Shown: one piece after another, positions 36,832 to 45,557 of the stretch | How the letters are laid out: every line of letters starts with the position of its first letter | Position numbering within the stretch: position 1 is the first letter of the stretch | NCBI RefSeq assembly: GCF_001581925.1 | Contig: NZ_LQZA01000001.1 | Location: 907,475 to 971,474 of the forward strand | Source of the DNA: Ferrovum sp. PN-J185 | Lineage (GTDB): Bacteria; Pseudomonadota; Gammaproteobacteria; Burkholderiales; Ferrovaceae | DNA: 64,000 nt | Direction: 5' to 3' | Notes under the pieces: model-generated | Told to the model about the DNA's origin: nothing | What the model saw: the letters and a program-made list of their open reading frames with translations, nothing else | Database searches by the model: none | Made by a program: the position numbers and the translations under genes

Positions 36832-37278
36832 CTATTCGGCAACCACTGAAACAGAAATATCAGCCATTACATCACTATGGAGGGCCACAGTAATTGTATA
36901 ATCGCCAACTGTCTTCAATGGGCCGTTTGGTAAACGAATTTCTGATTTAGCAGCTTCAACACCTTTGGCTTTTAACGCATCCACAATATCATGGTTGGTT
37001 ACAGAACCAAATAATCGTCCATCTACCCCTGCTTTTTGTGTAACGGTTACTGTCATACCAGCTAATTTTTCAGCACGAACTTTAGCTTGATTCAACTCTT
37101 CTGCTTGCTGTTTTTCTAACTCAGCACGGCGAGCTTCAAACTCTTTTTTATTAGCATCAGTAGCACGTTTTGCCTTGCCCTGAGGAATTAAAAAGTTTCT
37201 AGCATAACCTTCTTTTACTTTTACGATGTCACCTAATTGACCTAGGTTAACAACTTTTTCCATGAGGATCACTTCCAT
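36832..37278 (-). CDS. rplI: Large ribosomal subunit protein bL9
   Basis: 148 residues starting [17 protein letters not shown], the invariant bL9 N-terminus. The linking helix ([19 protein letters not shown]) and C-terminal domain ([17 protein letters not shown]) follow. ATG 37278 is chosen because AAGGAG lies seven bases upstream and the frame further upstream is not ribosomal-protein-like. Confidence 0.98.
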   Translation of the reverse strand: MEVILMEKVVNLGQLGDIVKVKEGYARNFLIPQGKAKRATDANKKEFEARRAELEKQQAEELNQAKVRAEKLAGMTVTVTQKAGVDGRLFGSVTNHDIVDALKAKGVEAAKSEIRLPNGPLKTVGDYTITVALHSDVMADISVSVVAE

Positions 37279-37288
37279 GGTTTTCTCC

Positions 37289-37561
37289 TTAGTGCAAGTC
37301 TGTGTAAGGCAATAATGCCAAGAAACGGGCGCGCTTAACAGCAACACCTAATTGACGTTGGTAACGAGCTTTGGTACCAGTAATTCTTGCTGGAATAATC
37401 TTACCATTCTCGTTGATAAAATCCTTTAATAGATCTACGTCTTTATAATCTACCCATTCAATTTTTTCGGCTGTAAAACGACAAAATTTACGACGACGAA
37501 ACATACTGGCATTTTTTGCCTGATTGTTGCGTGGTTCCTTCTTCATATCTTTTCTAGGCAT
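37289..37561 (-). CDS. rpsR: Small ribosomal subunit protein bS18
   Basis: 90 residues with the bS18 core [20 protein letters not shown] and [19 protein letters not shown]. The N-terminus ([17 protein letters not shown]) is slightly extended and basic, as in some Betaproteobacteria. Two bases separate it from priB. Confidence 0.97.
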   Translation of the reverse strand: MPRKDMKKEPRNNQAKNASMFRRRKFCRFTAEKIEWVDYKDVDLLKDFINENGKIIPARITGTKARYQRQLGVAVKRARFLALLPYTDLH

Positions 37562-37563
37562 TT

Positions 37564-37863
37564 TTATACTCCATTACTCAATTTAAATTGATTCACTTTT
37601 ATGACTAATTCTTTACTGTTTGCATGCTTTTTAATCAACTGACCCTTTACAACAACCGTTGTAGGAAAAACCAATTGACTCAATGCAAGCGCCTGTTCAG
37701 CATAAGCCGTAACGATTACGTTTAGAGAAGCGTTCGAGTATTCAGTTTCTCTATCCCCTATTTTGTGTAATAAAACACCCACAAAACTTGCCACACCTGC
37801 TGGGGTATATCTAAGAGATTCTTGAGACTGAAGAACCCCCTCTAACACAACTTCATTACGCAT
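37564..37863 (-). CDS. priB: Primosomal replication protein PriB
   Basis: 99-residue single OB-fold protein ([20 protein letters not shown], then [12 protein letters not shown]) that helps PriA restart replication forks. It is located between rpsF and rpsR, the conserved position of priB in Beta- and Gammaproteobacteria, two bases from each neighbour. Confidence 0.93.
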   Translation of the reverse strand: MRNEVVLEGVLQSQESLRYTPAGVASFVGVLLHKIGDRETEYSNASLNVIVTAYAEQALALSQLVFPTTVVVKGQLIKKHANSKELVIKVNQFKLSNGV

Positions 37864-37865
37864 TA

Positions 37866-38249
37866 CTATGCAGAAACGGGCTCCGTACTATCACCATCAC
37901 GCATTATTAAATCTTCGCGAGGAGCACGTTTTTCTTCGCGCATCATAGGTGACATTTCGGTAACAGGCCCTTTCATTTGAATAGTCAAATGACGAAGAAC
38001 CGCATCATTGAAACGGAAAGCGTTTTCAATCTCCGCGAGAACTTCACTGGTACATTCAACATTCATTAAAACATAATGAGCTTTGTGAATCTTTTGAATT
38101 GGGTAGGCAAGTTGACGACGACCCCAGTCTTCAAAACGATGAACCTGACCACCGCCTTGGGTTACCATGTTTTTGTAACGCTCTACCATGGCGCCAACTT
38201 GTTCACTTTGATCGGGATGAACAATAAATACTATTTCATAATGCCGCAT
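37866..38249 (-). CDS. rpsF: Small ribosomal subunit protein bS6
   Basis: 127 residues beginning [20 protein letters not shown], with the conserved [20 protein letters not shown] and [17 protein letters not shown]. First gene of the rpsF-priB-rpsR-rplI operon; its ATG follows AAGGAG. The acidic C-terminal tail is of variable type in the family. Confidence 0.97.
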   Translation of the reverse strand: MRHYEIVFIVHPDQSEQVGAMVERYKNMVTQGGGQVHRFEDWGRRQLAYPIQKIHKAHYVLMNVECTSEVLAEIENAFRFNDAVLRHLTIQMKGPVTEMSPMMREEKRAPREDLIMRDGDSTEPVSA

Positions 38250-38365
38250 AATTACTCCTTATGGTTAAGCCAAAATTGGCAAAGCCAGCTTTGTGGCAAT
38301 AAAAGCTAGCAAGGTTGAGAAAAGCTCTTTATTTTAACTAAAAATCATATAGTTAGCAAATTTGT

Positions 38366-39109
38366 CTAGACAACACTCTTTTCGCGTCTTTTAGTCTCAT
38401 ATAAACATACCCCAGCAGCAACAGAGACATTCAATGATTCTACCGAGCCAAACATAGGAATTCTCACTAATTGATCGCACGTTTCACGTGTCAAACGACG
38501 TAATCCTTCGCCTTCAGCCCCAAGCACCCATGCCAGTGGTTGACTGAAACTTGCGTTCATAATATCGTCTTTTGCTTGATCATCTGTTCCAATAACCCAT
38601 ACCTGTTGATCTTTTAGATCTCTTAGTGTTCTTGCTAAGTTAGTCACTGGAATATAGGGCACCATATCCATCGCCCCTGATGCAACCTTTGCTACAGTAG
38701 GAGATAGAGCAACTGATCTGTCTTTGGGGGCAATAATGGCATGAACCCCCATTGCATCTGCTACACGTAGACACGCACCTAGATTATGGGGGTCTTGTAT
38801 GCCATCTAACACAAGAAGTAATAAGTTATTCTGGTAAGTATCTACTAAATGATCAATATCATTTATTAAAGGTACAGCACTAGCAATGGCAACAATCCCT
38901 TGATGCCTTCTTGTACCCGTTAGACCATGTAAGCGTTGTACATCAACATGCTTAAATTCAATGCTCTTTTCTTCCAAAAGGGCTTTGATGTCTTGCATTC
39001 GTTGATCATGCCTTTCTTGGTCAACATAAATTTCTTGTAGCGTATCAGGATAATGCCTTAATCGACTTTTAATAGCATGAAAGCCGTAAATAATAGCTGT
39101 TTTCTTCAT
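38366..39109 (-). CDS. rlmB: 23S rRNA (guanosine-2'-O-)-methyltransferase RlmB
   Basis: 247-residue SpoU (TrmH) family 2'-O-methyltransferase that modifies G2251 of 23S rRNA. It has an N-terminal L30e-like substrate domain (YGFHAIKSRLRHYPDTLQ) and the knotted SPOUT domain (LDGIQDPHNLGACLRVADA, ALVLGAEGEGLRRL-like WVLGAEGEGLRRLTR, SLNVSVAAGVCLYE). It overlaps rnr by ATGA, the usual rnr-rlmB coupling. Confidence 0.96.
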   Translation of the reverse strand: MKKTAIIYGFHAIKSRLRHYPDTLQEIYVDQERHDQRMQDIKALLEEKSIEFKHVDVQRLHGLTGTRRHQGIVAIASAVPLINDIDHLVDTYQNNLLLLVLDGIQDPHNLGACLRVADAMGVHAIIAPKDRSVALSPTVAKVASGAMDMVPYIPVTNLARTLRDLKDQQVWVIGTDDQAKDDIMNASFSQPLAWVLGAEGEGLRRLTRETCDQLVRIPMFGSVESLNVSVAAGVCLYETKRREKSVV

Positions 39110-41304
39110 GAAGTTTTTTTCTTTCTTGCATTTTTTGAACGGTGTGTTTTCAATACAAAATCAATTTTATTATTTTCCATATCAACACGAACTAATTGTA
39201 CCAATACACGATCACCTAATCGATATCGCATTCCAGTTCGTTCACCTAATAATTGATGTCTATTTGCATCGTAACGATAATAATCAGCACCTAATTCTGA
39301 AATATGAACCAAACCTTCTACAAATACATCATCTAGGGCTACAAATAACCCAAAACTTGTTACTGAGCTCACCGTACCATTAAACTCTTCACCTACTCTG
39401 TCTTTCATGTAAAAACATTTCAACCAAGACTCCACATCACGTGTTGCTTCGTCGGCTCGTCTTTCTGTAAGTGAACAATGTTCACCAATTGCAGTTAAGT
39501 TATCAGACTTAGATTTATCTCCTTTCAATACAGCCCTTATGGCACGATGTACTAATAGATCAGGATAACGCCTAATAGGAGAGGTAAAGTGTGTATAAGC
39601 TTCATAAGCCAGTCCAAAATGACCCTCATTATCTGGACTATACATAGCCTGCTGAAGAGATCTTAACAATACCGTTTCTAAAAGATGCTGATCAGGTCGT
39701 TGTTGTATTTTTTTTAATAATTCAGCGTAATCTTTAGCTTTTGGCTTATCCCCACCAGCTAAATGTAAGCCAAATTCACCTAAAAAGTCTCTTAACGCTT
39801 TTAATCTTTCCACTGTTGGTGGTGGATGAATTCTAAACAAAGTAGATTGTTGATGGTTTAACAAATAATTAGCTGCACAGACATTTGCCGCTAACATGCA
39901 CTCTTCAATAATACGATGAGCTTCATTCCTTTCCACTGGCTGAATTGTTTCTATCTTACCTCTATCATCAAAAATCATTCTTGTTTCACTACTAGAGAAA
40001 TCAATCGCTCCTCTATTCTCTCTTAATGATAAAAATAAGCGGTAAACAGACTCTAAATCCTGTAAATGAGGTAACAATGAACGTAATTTATTATCAACAC
40101 GCTGAGGAGCCAACAAGGCTTGAGCTACTTCTGTGTAAGTTAATCGTGCTTTTGAATGCATAACACCGGGATAAAAACGATAGTCCTTAATAGTGCCTTC
40201 ATGGGACAACGTCATATCACACACCATACATAATCGATCCACTTCGGGATTAAGCGAACATAACCCGTTACTTAATTTTTCAGGCAACATGGGAATCACT
40301 CGTCGAGGAAAATAAACACTATTACCCCTCTCAAAGGCTTCCTTGTCCAGGGCATCACCTTCTCTAACATAGTGAGATACATCAGCGATGGCAACAATCA
40401 ATCTGTAACCACCATGAGTAAGTTTTTCAGCGTAAACAGCATCATCAAAATCTTTTGCCGTCTCCCCATCAATAGTTACTAATGGTAAATGTCGGATATC
40501 TTCACGATCGTGATAGTCAGTATTTCTTAACGAATCTGGAAGAGCATGAGTTTGTTCCTCAACTTCTTTAGAAAACACATAAGGTAATTCATGTTTTCTA
40601 AGAGCAATCTCTATTTCCATACCTGGATCTAAATAATTACCAATAATTTCAACAACTTTGGCAATAGGCTCAGAATTACGGCTAGGTTGTGACATGATTT
40701 CTATCATCACTACCTGACCAGGTCTGGCACCGTTAGTTTGACCTGGTGCAACCAATAAATCTTGATTTATGCGTCTGTTTTCTGCTACGGCAAAGAGCAC
40801 ACCTTGATTCTCGTGAAGTCTCGCCACTAAACGTGAGTTAACATGCTGCAGGACTTCTACCACTGCACCCTCTGGGCGTCCACGGTTATCAAGGCCTATG
40901 GTTCTCACCATTACTCGATCACCATGCAGTACTTTATGCATCTCACGAGCACCTATGAAAATATCCCCGCCACCATCATCACGAATTGCAAAACCATATC
41001 CTTCTGGATGACCTTCAATACGAGCTGGGATTAAATCAATTTTTTCTGGCAAACATAAAGCATTTTTGCGATTTCTCATGAGCTGTCCGTCACGCTCCAT
41101 CGCACGCAAACGTTTTGCAAACAGGTCTCGTTCATGAGACTTGATAGATAACATTCTCTCTATTTTTTCAACAGTTATAGGAACCCCTTCTTTTTCGAGA
41201 ATTTGCAGAATAAACTCTCTACTAGGTAAAGGGGAGTCATATTGATTTTTCTCACGATCTAAAAAAGGATCTTGTGATCTTAAAATCGATTTATTGTTTG
41301 ACAA
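39106..41304 (-). CDS. rnr: Ribonuclease R
   Basis: 732-residue 3'-5' exoribonuclease that degrades structured RNA. Domain order is N-terminal winged helix, cold-shock/OB domains (GHPEGYGFAIRDDGG, VLHGDRVMVR), the RNB catalytic domain (TIDGETAKDFDDAVYAEK, with the conserved Asp cluster) and a C-terminal S1 domain (EFNGTVSSVTSFGLFVALDD). A short basic tail ends it. It is a little shorter than the E. coli enzyme because the Lys-rich tail is short. Upstream and divergent is tRNA-Leu(CAG). Confidence 0.97.
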   Translation of the reverse strand: MSNNKSILRSQDPFLDREKNQYDSPLPSREFILQILEKEGVPITVEKIERMLSIKSHERDLFAKRLRAMERDGQLMRNRKNALCLPEKIDLIPARIEGHPEGYGFAIRDDGGGDIFIGAREMHKVLHGDRVMVRTIGLDNRGRPEGAVVEVLQHVNSRLVARLHENQGVLFAVAENRRINQDLLVAPGQTNGARPGQVVMIEIMSQPSRNSEPIAKVVEIIGNYLDPGMEIEIALRKHELPYVFSKEVEEQTHALPDSLRNTDYHDREDIRHLPLVTIDGETAKDFDDAVYAEKLTHGGYRLIVAIADVSHYVREGDALDKEAFERGNSVYFPRRVIPMLPEKLSNGLCSLNPEVDRLCMVCDMTLSHEGTIKDYRFYPGVMHSKARLTYTEVAQALLAPQRVDNKLRSLLPHLQDLESVYRLFLSLRENRGAIDFSSSETRMIFDDRGKIETIQPVERNEAHRIIEECMLAANVCAANYLLNHQQSTLFRIHPPPTVERLKALRDFLGEFGLHLAGGDKPKAKDYAELLKKIQQRPDQHLLETVLLRSLQQAMYSPDNEGHFGLAYEAYTHFTSPIRRYPDLLVHRAIRAVLKGDKSKSDNLTAIGEHCSLTERRADEATRDVESWLKCFYMKDRVGEEFNGTVSSVTSFGLFVALDDVFVEGLVHISELGADYYRYDANRHQLLGERTGMRYRLGDRVLVQLVRVDMENNKIDFVLKTHRSKNARKKKTS

Positions 41305-41388
41305 AATTTAGGTGCCTTTTAAAATGATGTACTTATTTTTTTATTATGTTTAGATTATCTCACAATAATATGAAATAATAACGATTAA

Positions 41389-41475
41389 GCCGAGATGGCG
41401 GAATTGGTAGACGCACCAGGTTCAGGTCCTGGCGGTGGCAACACTGTGGAGGTTCGAGTCCTCTTCCCGGCACCA
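41389..41475 (+). tRNA. tRNA-Leu (anticodon CAG)
   Basis: 87 bases including encoded CCA. The anticodon stem CCAGG/CCTGG encloses TTCAGGT (anticodon CAG), the long variable arm is GGTGGCAACACTGT-like, and the T arm has GGTTCGAGTCC. The acceptor stem GCCGAGA/TCCCGGC has one A-C mismatch at pair 5-68. Otherwise class II tRNA-Leu features are intact. Confidence 0.95.
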
Positions 41476-41514
41476 CAATTATATTTCGTGGTTTTAGTTG
41501 TAGTGAATTTCAAC

Positions 41515-41532
41515 TTTGGTTATTGAACCAAA
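41515..41532. terminator. Short hairpin between tRNA-Leu and the Gly-rich gene
   Basis: TTTGGTT and AACCAAA pair perfectly around the loop ATTG. It lies in the convergent gap between the tRNA (plus) and the Gly-rich protein gene (minus). There is no clear U-run, so termination function is tentative. Confidence 0.35.
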
Positions 41533-41565
41533 TCTAGCTTACCAATTATGTATTACTGAAATAAA

Positions 41566-41961
41566 TCAATCATCATCACCATAATATCCACCATAACTTG
41601 GCGCTGGATATACTGGCTGTACATAAGCTGGTTGTACAGGGTAAGCATAAGTTGGCTGTTGAACATAGCCTGGAGGAGCTGGATAAGAATATCCTGGTGG
41701 AGGAGCATATACAGGAGCTGGCGCTACTGGAGCTGCGTAAACTGGTTGTTGTGCCAACATACCGCCAACCAAACCACCTAACACAGCAGCACCCACACCT
41801 ACCGCACCCTCAAAACCACCCTCTCCACCACCCCAACCCTCGCCACCGCGCCAGCCCTCGCCACCGCGCCAGCCCTCACCACCTCGCCAACCATCTGCAA
41901 AAGCACTATAGCTAAACAAAAGTCCGAGAGTTATTAAACATAGTATGAGTTTTTTTGTCAT
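41566..41961 (-). CDS. Gly/Trp/Arg-repeat exported protein with Pro/Tyr-rich tail
   Basis: 131 residues. ATG 41961 is preceded by AGGTGA and gives a clean signal peptide (MTKKLILCLITLGLLFSYSAFA). The mature protein begins with four tandem GWRGGE-type hexapeptides, continues with a hydrophobic glycine-zipper-like stretch (VGVGAAVLGGLVGGMLAQ) that could cross or enter a membrane, and ends in a Pro/Tyr-rich segment (PGYSYPAPPGYVQQP, YGGYYGDDD). It is low complexity; similar small glycine-zipper proteins occur in many proteobacteria with no known role. The repeat DNA is much more GC-rich than its surroundings. Confidence 0.75.
   Translation of the reverse strand: MTKKLILCLITLGLLFSYSAFADGWRGGEGWRGGEGWRGGEGWGGGEGGFEGAVGVGAAVLGGLVGGMLAQQPVYAAPVAPAPVYAPPPGYSYPAPPGYVQQPTYAYPVQPAYVQPVYPAPSYGGYYGDDD
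41821..41892 (-). repeat. Four 18-bp tandem repeats inside the Gly-rich gene
   Basis: Units at 41821-41838, 41839-41856, 41857-41874 and 41875-41892. The middle two are identical (CTCGCCACCGCGCCAGCC on the plus strand) and the outer ones diverge at four to five positions. Each codes for one Gly-Trp-Arg/Gly-Gly-Gly-Glu unit. Recent slippage expansion of the central copies is likely. Confidence 0.85.
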
Positions 41962-42144
41962 AACTTCACCTATAAATATAAGTTGTAAAGACAAGATCAG
42001 TTAAATTATGAATTCAGTAGACAACTAATAACAATTTACTTAAACATATACTCTATTAGTACCGATAATCTAACAATAAGTTTTTTGTTCAAATGTTACA
42101 TATTGTTAAATTATCGATAGAAATCTAATTCAAAATTTGTTTAG

Positions 42145-43056
42145 TTAGTGTAAAACGTAATTCTCAGGCCATATTGGTTTTGGAAGAACCGTTTCTCCAA
42201 GCATTTCACGTAAACTGATTTCGATACCATTTGAAAGAGACTCCAAAGGTAAATCATTTGGCATTGACCCAAAAGGATCCTCTAATTCATCATTGAGCGC
42301 ATCTAAAGCAAGAAAAGTGTAAGCAACAAACGTTACTACCAACGGTGTTAGTATACCTATGCTACTAACAAGTGCAAATGGTAGTAAAAAACAATAGATA
42401 TAAACTGTTCGATGAATAATTACAGAATAAGTAAAAGGTATAGGAGTGTTTGCAATACGCTCGCAACCGCCAAGATCAGCAGTTAATTGGTTAAGGCTTT
42501 GATCAATATTAGCCGCTAGCTGTGGGTGTATTATTTTTCTTTCTACTGAATCCGCCAACATTTCACCCAATGTCAATAAAATTAAATTTGGCCGAAAATG
42601 GGCTTCTTTTAGTTTGGTATACAGTTCCTTGTTAATTAAAGGCTCTAACTCATTAGTTTCATTAGTACCCCTTAATTGATGGCGTAGGCCATGAACAAAA
42701 GCAATTAAATGATACACAAATATTTGATTTTTCTCCTTATTCTTAATCCAGATTAAATGCTGTCTAGCCAAAGATCTGGTTACATTAAGAATAGATCCCC
42801 AAATTTTTCTGGCTTCCCAATAACGATCATAACTAGCCGTGTTACGAAAACCTAAAAATATAGCAAGCGCCACACCAATAAGTGTAAATGGAACAAAATT
42901 AAGCCCTACTTTCCAACCAAACAAGTCACCTTGTGAAAATGTGACTGCTGTTGAAATTAATGCCATTATTATTAATTGAAAAAGTATTCTAGGTAAGACA
43001 GAACCTCGAATTACAAACAACATCCTGAACCAATTTAGACGAGGTCTTACAATCAT
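42145..43056 (-). CDS. Bestrophin-family (UPF0187) chloride channel-like protein
   Basis: 303 residues with membrane segments near residues 20-70 and 205-250. The bestrophin pattern is clear: an N-terminal RPRLNWFRMLFVIRGSVLPR, LGFRNTASYDRYWEARKIWG, then VTFVAYTFLALDALNDELEDPFG near the C-terminus. Bacterial homologues form pentameric anion (or cation) channels in the inner membrane. Monocistronic, no obvious link to neighbours. Confidence 0.9.
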   Translation of the reverse strand: MIVRPRLNWFRMLFVIRGSVLPRILFQLIIMALISTAVTFSQGDLFGWKVGLNFVPFTLIGVALAIFLGFRNTASYDRYWEARKIWGSILNVTRSLARQHLIWIKNKEKNQIFVYHLIAFVHGLRHQLRGTNETNELEPLINKELYTKLKEAHFRPNLILLTLGEMLADSVERKIIHPQLAANIDQSLNQLTADLGGCERIANTPIPFTYSVIIHRTVYIYCFLLPFALVSSIGILTPLVVTFVAYTFLALDALNDELEDPFGSMPNDLPLESLSNGIEISLREMLGETVLPKPIWPENYVLH

Positions 43057-43257
43057 AATTTAAGGAATTAATTACAAAAATATAATTATATAAGAGTCGT
43101 ATCGATAATATGTAACAATTAAAACATAATTAATTTGAGTGAGAGATTAACTTTAAAAAGTAAGTTATGCTATTTATATTAATATTATTAAATGTAAGTT
43201 TTCACCGTAGGTTACAGATTGATGTTTTTTGATTATCGTGTTTTATATTAAAAAAAA

Positions 43258-45330
43258 ATGGAACAGAATTTTAAGCAAGCCTATGAATTACACCAATCAG
43301 GTCATTTTATAGATGCAATTAATGCTTATTTAAGTATTTTAAAAAATAACCCTTTAGACGATAATTTATTATATCTATTAGGTACAGCCTTTAATCAAGT
43401 TAATGACTTATCCAGGTCTGTTGAATATCTGAAAAAGTCCTTATCTATAAACCCTAATAATGCTGCTGCTTATAATAATTTAGGTGTTGCTTATTATGCA
43501 CAAAAGCAATTTTATAACGCACTAAATTCTTACGATAAAGCAATTACAATCAAATCTAATTATTTTGAAGCTTATGATAATCGTGGTAATACTCTTAAAG
43601 ATCTAAAACGATTAGATGAAGCACTCGCGAGTTATGACAAAGCGATTGAACTTAAACCAAATTATGTTGAAGCAATTTTTCACCGAGCTAATACACTCAA
43701 ACTACTCAATCGATTAGAAGAAGCGATTATTAGTTATAACAAAGTAATAGCACTACAACCAGATTATATTATCGCGCATTACAACTGTGGCAACATATTT
43801 AGAGAGATTGGACGATTCGAAGAAGCTTTAACCTATTATGCAAAGACAATTGAGTATAAGCCAGATTATGCAGACGCTTATAACAACATGGGTGTGGTTC
43901 TTTCTAGTCTTAATTGTAACGAAGAGGCTCTCAATAACTTTAATAAAGCGATTGAACTCAAGCCAAAAAATTTAGATCCATATAAAAACAAAGGTAATTT
44001 ACTGATAAATCTTAATCGGTTGGATGAAGCGTTAGCTCACTACGATGAGATAATAAAATTAAAACCAAATCGTGCAGAGTTACATAACAATCGTGGAGTA
44101 GTACTTGCTAGGCTAAAACGATTTAAAGAAGCGATAATAGATTATCAAAAAGCGATTAACTATAAACCAAACTTCTCTTCAGCTTATAACAATTTAGGTA
44201 CAGTATATCAAGATATTAATCGTGAAAAAGAGGCACTCCATAATTTTGACAAAGCTATAGAATTCAAACGGGACTATATAGACGCATATTTTAATAAAGG
44301 TGTTTTGTTTCACAAAAACTTAATTTTTGATAATGCTCTTGAAAACTATAACAATATTATAAATATCAAACCTAATACAATTAAAGCAAACTGGAACAAA
44401 TCATTATTGCTACTTTTATATGGTTACTATTTACAAGGTTGGGAGTTATACGAATGGCGATTTCAAAAAGATGAATTAAAAGCTAATTATTACACTTTCC
44501 CTAAGGAAAAAATTAATTGGAAAGGTAAGGAGAATATTAACGGAAAGACAATATTGATTTATCACGAACAAGGATTTGGTGATACGATTCAATTTTGCCG
44601 TTATTTACCACTAGTAAAAGAGCTAGGAGCTAATATAAATTTTTTAGTTCCTTCATCGTTAGCACCAGTCATCGCCACTCTAGATTGTCCTATGACTGTA
44701 ATTATCAAAGGAAAGCCAATACCAAATTTTGATGCTTATTGCCCTCTTATGAGTTTGCCACATGTTTTCAAGACAACTATTGAGACAATTCCATCAAAAA
44801 ATCCTTATTTATATTCAATTAAAAGTAAAACCAAATATTGGGAAGATAAAAATAATAATAAACGACTTAAAGTGGGTTTGGTATGGTCAGGTAGTAAATT
44901 AAATAATAATGATATAAAAAGAAGTATTCCATTTAATCGACTAACTCCTCTTTTAAAATTACCTATTGAATGGCACTCGCTACAAAAAGAGTATCGTGAA
45001 TCTGATATTGAATTACTTAAACAATATCCAGAGATTCATCAACATCAGCATGAGCTTAAGGATTTTTCAGATACAGCTGCATTAATAGAAAGTCTTGATC
45101 TTATAATTTGTGTGGACACAAGCGTCGCACACTTAGCAGGAGCTATGGGTAAGCCTGTATGGCTAATGATCACTTATTTTCCTGATTTTCGTTGGTTACT
45201 AAATAGATATGACTCGCCTTGGTATCCAACTGTAAGATTATTTAGACAACCTAAGCATGATGATTGGGAATCAGTAGTATCCTTAATACGTTTAGAATTA
45301 ACAAACAAATTAAAAAGTGTCAAAGGTTAA
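43258..45330 (+). CDS. TPR-repeat protein with C-terminal GT9-like glycosyltransferase domain
   Basis: 690 residues. Residues 1-385 are about eleven consecutive 34-residue TPR units of the A-Y-x-N-x-G-x-x-L type (AAAYNNLGVAYYAQKQFYNA, AYDNRGNTLKDLKRLDEALA). Residues 420-690 resemble the heptosyltransferase/GT9-like domain often fused to TPRs (ILIYHEQGFGDTIQFCRYL, VGLVWSGS, DLIICVDTSVAHLAGAMGKP, WLLNRYDSPWYP). Possible roles are protein or surface-glycan glycosylation. No signal peptide, so cytoplasmic. It precedes two cyclic-di-GMP genes but with its own 200-base upstream gap. Confidence 0.85.
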   Translation: MEQNFKQAYELHQSGHFIDAINAYLSILKNNPLDDNLLYLLGTAFNQVNDLSRSVEYLKKSLSINPNNAAAYNNLGVAYYAQKQFYNALNSYDKAITIKSNYFEAYDNRGNTLKDLKRLDEALASYDKAIELKPNYVEAIFHRANTLKLLNRLEEAIISYNKVIALQPDYIIAHYNCGNIFREIGRFEEALTYYAKTIEYKPDYADAYNNMGVVLSSLNCNEEALNNFNKAIELKPKNLDPYKNKGNLLINLNRLDEALAHYDEIIKLKPNRAELHNNRGVVLARLKRFKEAIIDYQKAINYKPNFSSAYNNLGTVYQDINREKEALHNFDKAIEFKRDYIDAYFNKGVLFHKNLIFDNALENYNNIINIKPNTIKANWNKSLLLLLYGYYLQGWELYEWRFQKDELKANYYTFPKEKINWKGKENINGKTILIYHEQGFGDTIQFCRYLPLVKELGANINFLVPSSLAPVIATLDCPMTVIIKGKPIPNFDAYCPLMSLPHVFKTTIETIPSKNPYLYSIKSKTKYWEDKNNNKRLKVGLVWSGSKLNNNDIKRSIPFNRLTPLLKLPIEWHSLQKEYRESDIELLKQYPEIHQHQHELKDFSDTAALIESLDLIICVDTSVAHLAGAMGKPVWLMITYFPDFRWLLNRYDSPWYPTVRLFRQPKHDDWESVVSLIRLELTNKLKSVKG

Positions 45331-45557
45331 AGGAAAAGCACTAAATTCTAAAAATTTCATTATTTTCAAGATAACTAGTTTATTATAGTTAAAAATAGAT
45401 TAACCTCTAAAACATTCTTAATAATGAGTTATAAAGTTTATCGAAAAAAGAATAAATGTGTAATAGAACGAGCAATGATGCTAACTAAATTAAGCCTATT
45501 AGCAAAAATTGTTATCATCAACTCTTACATATCTTAAATATTAATTGCGATTTAAAC

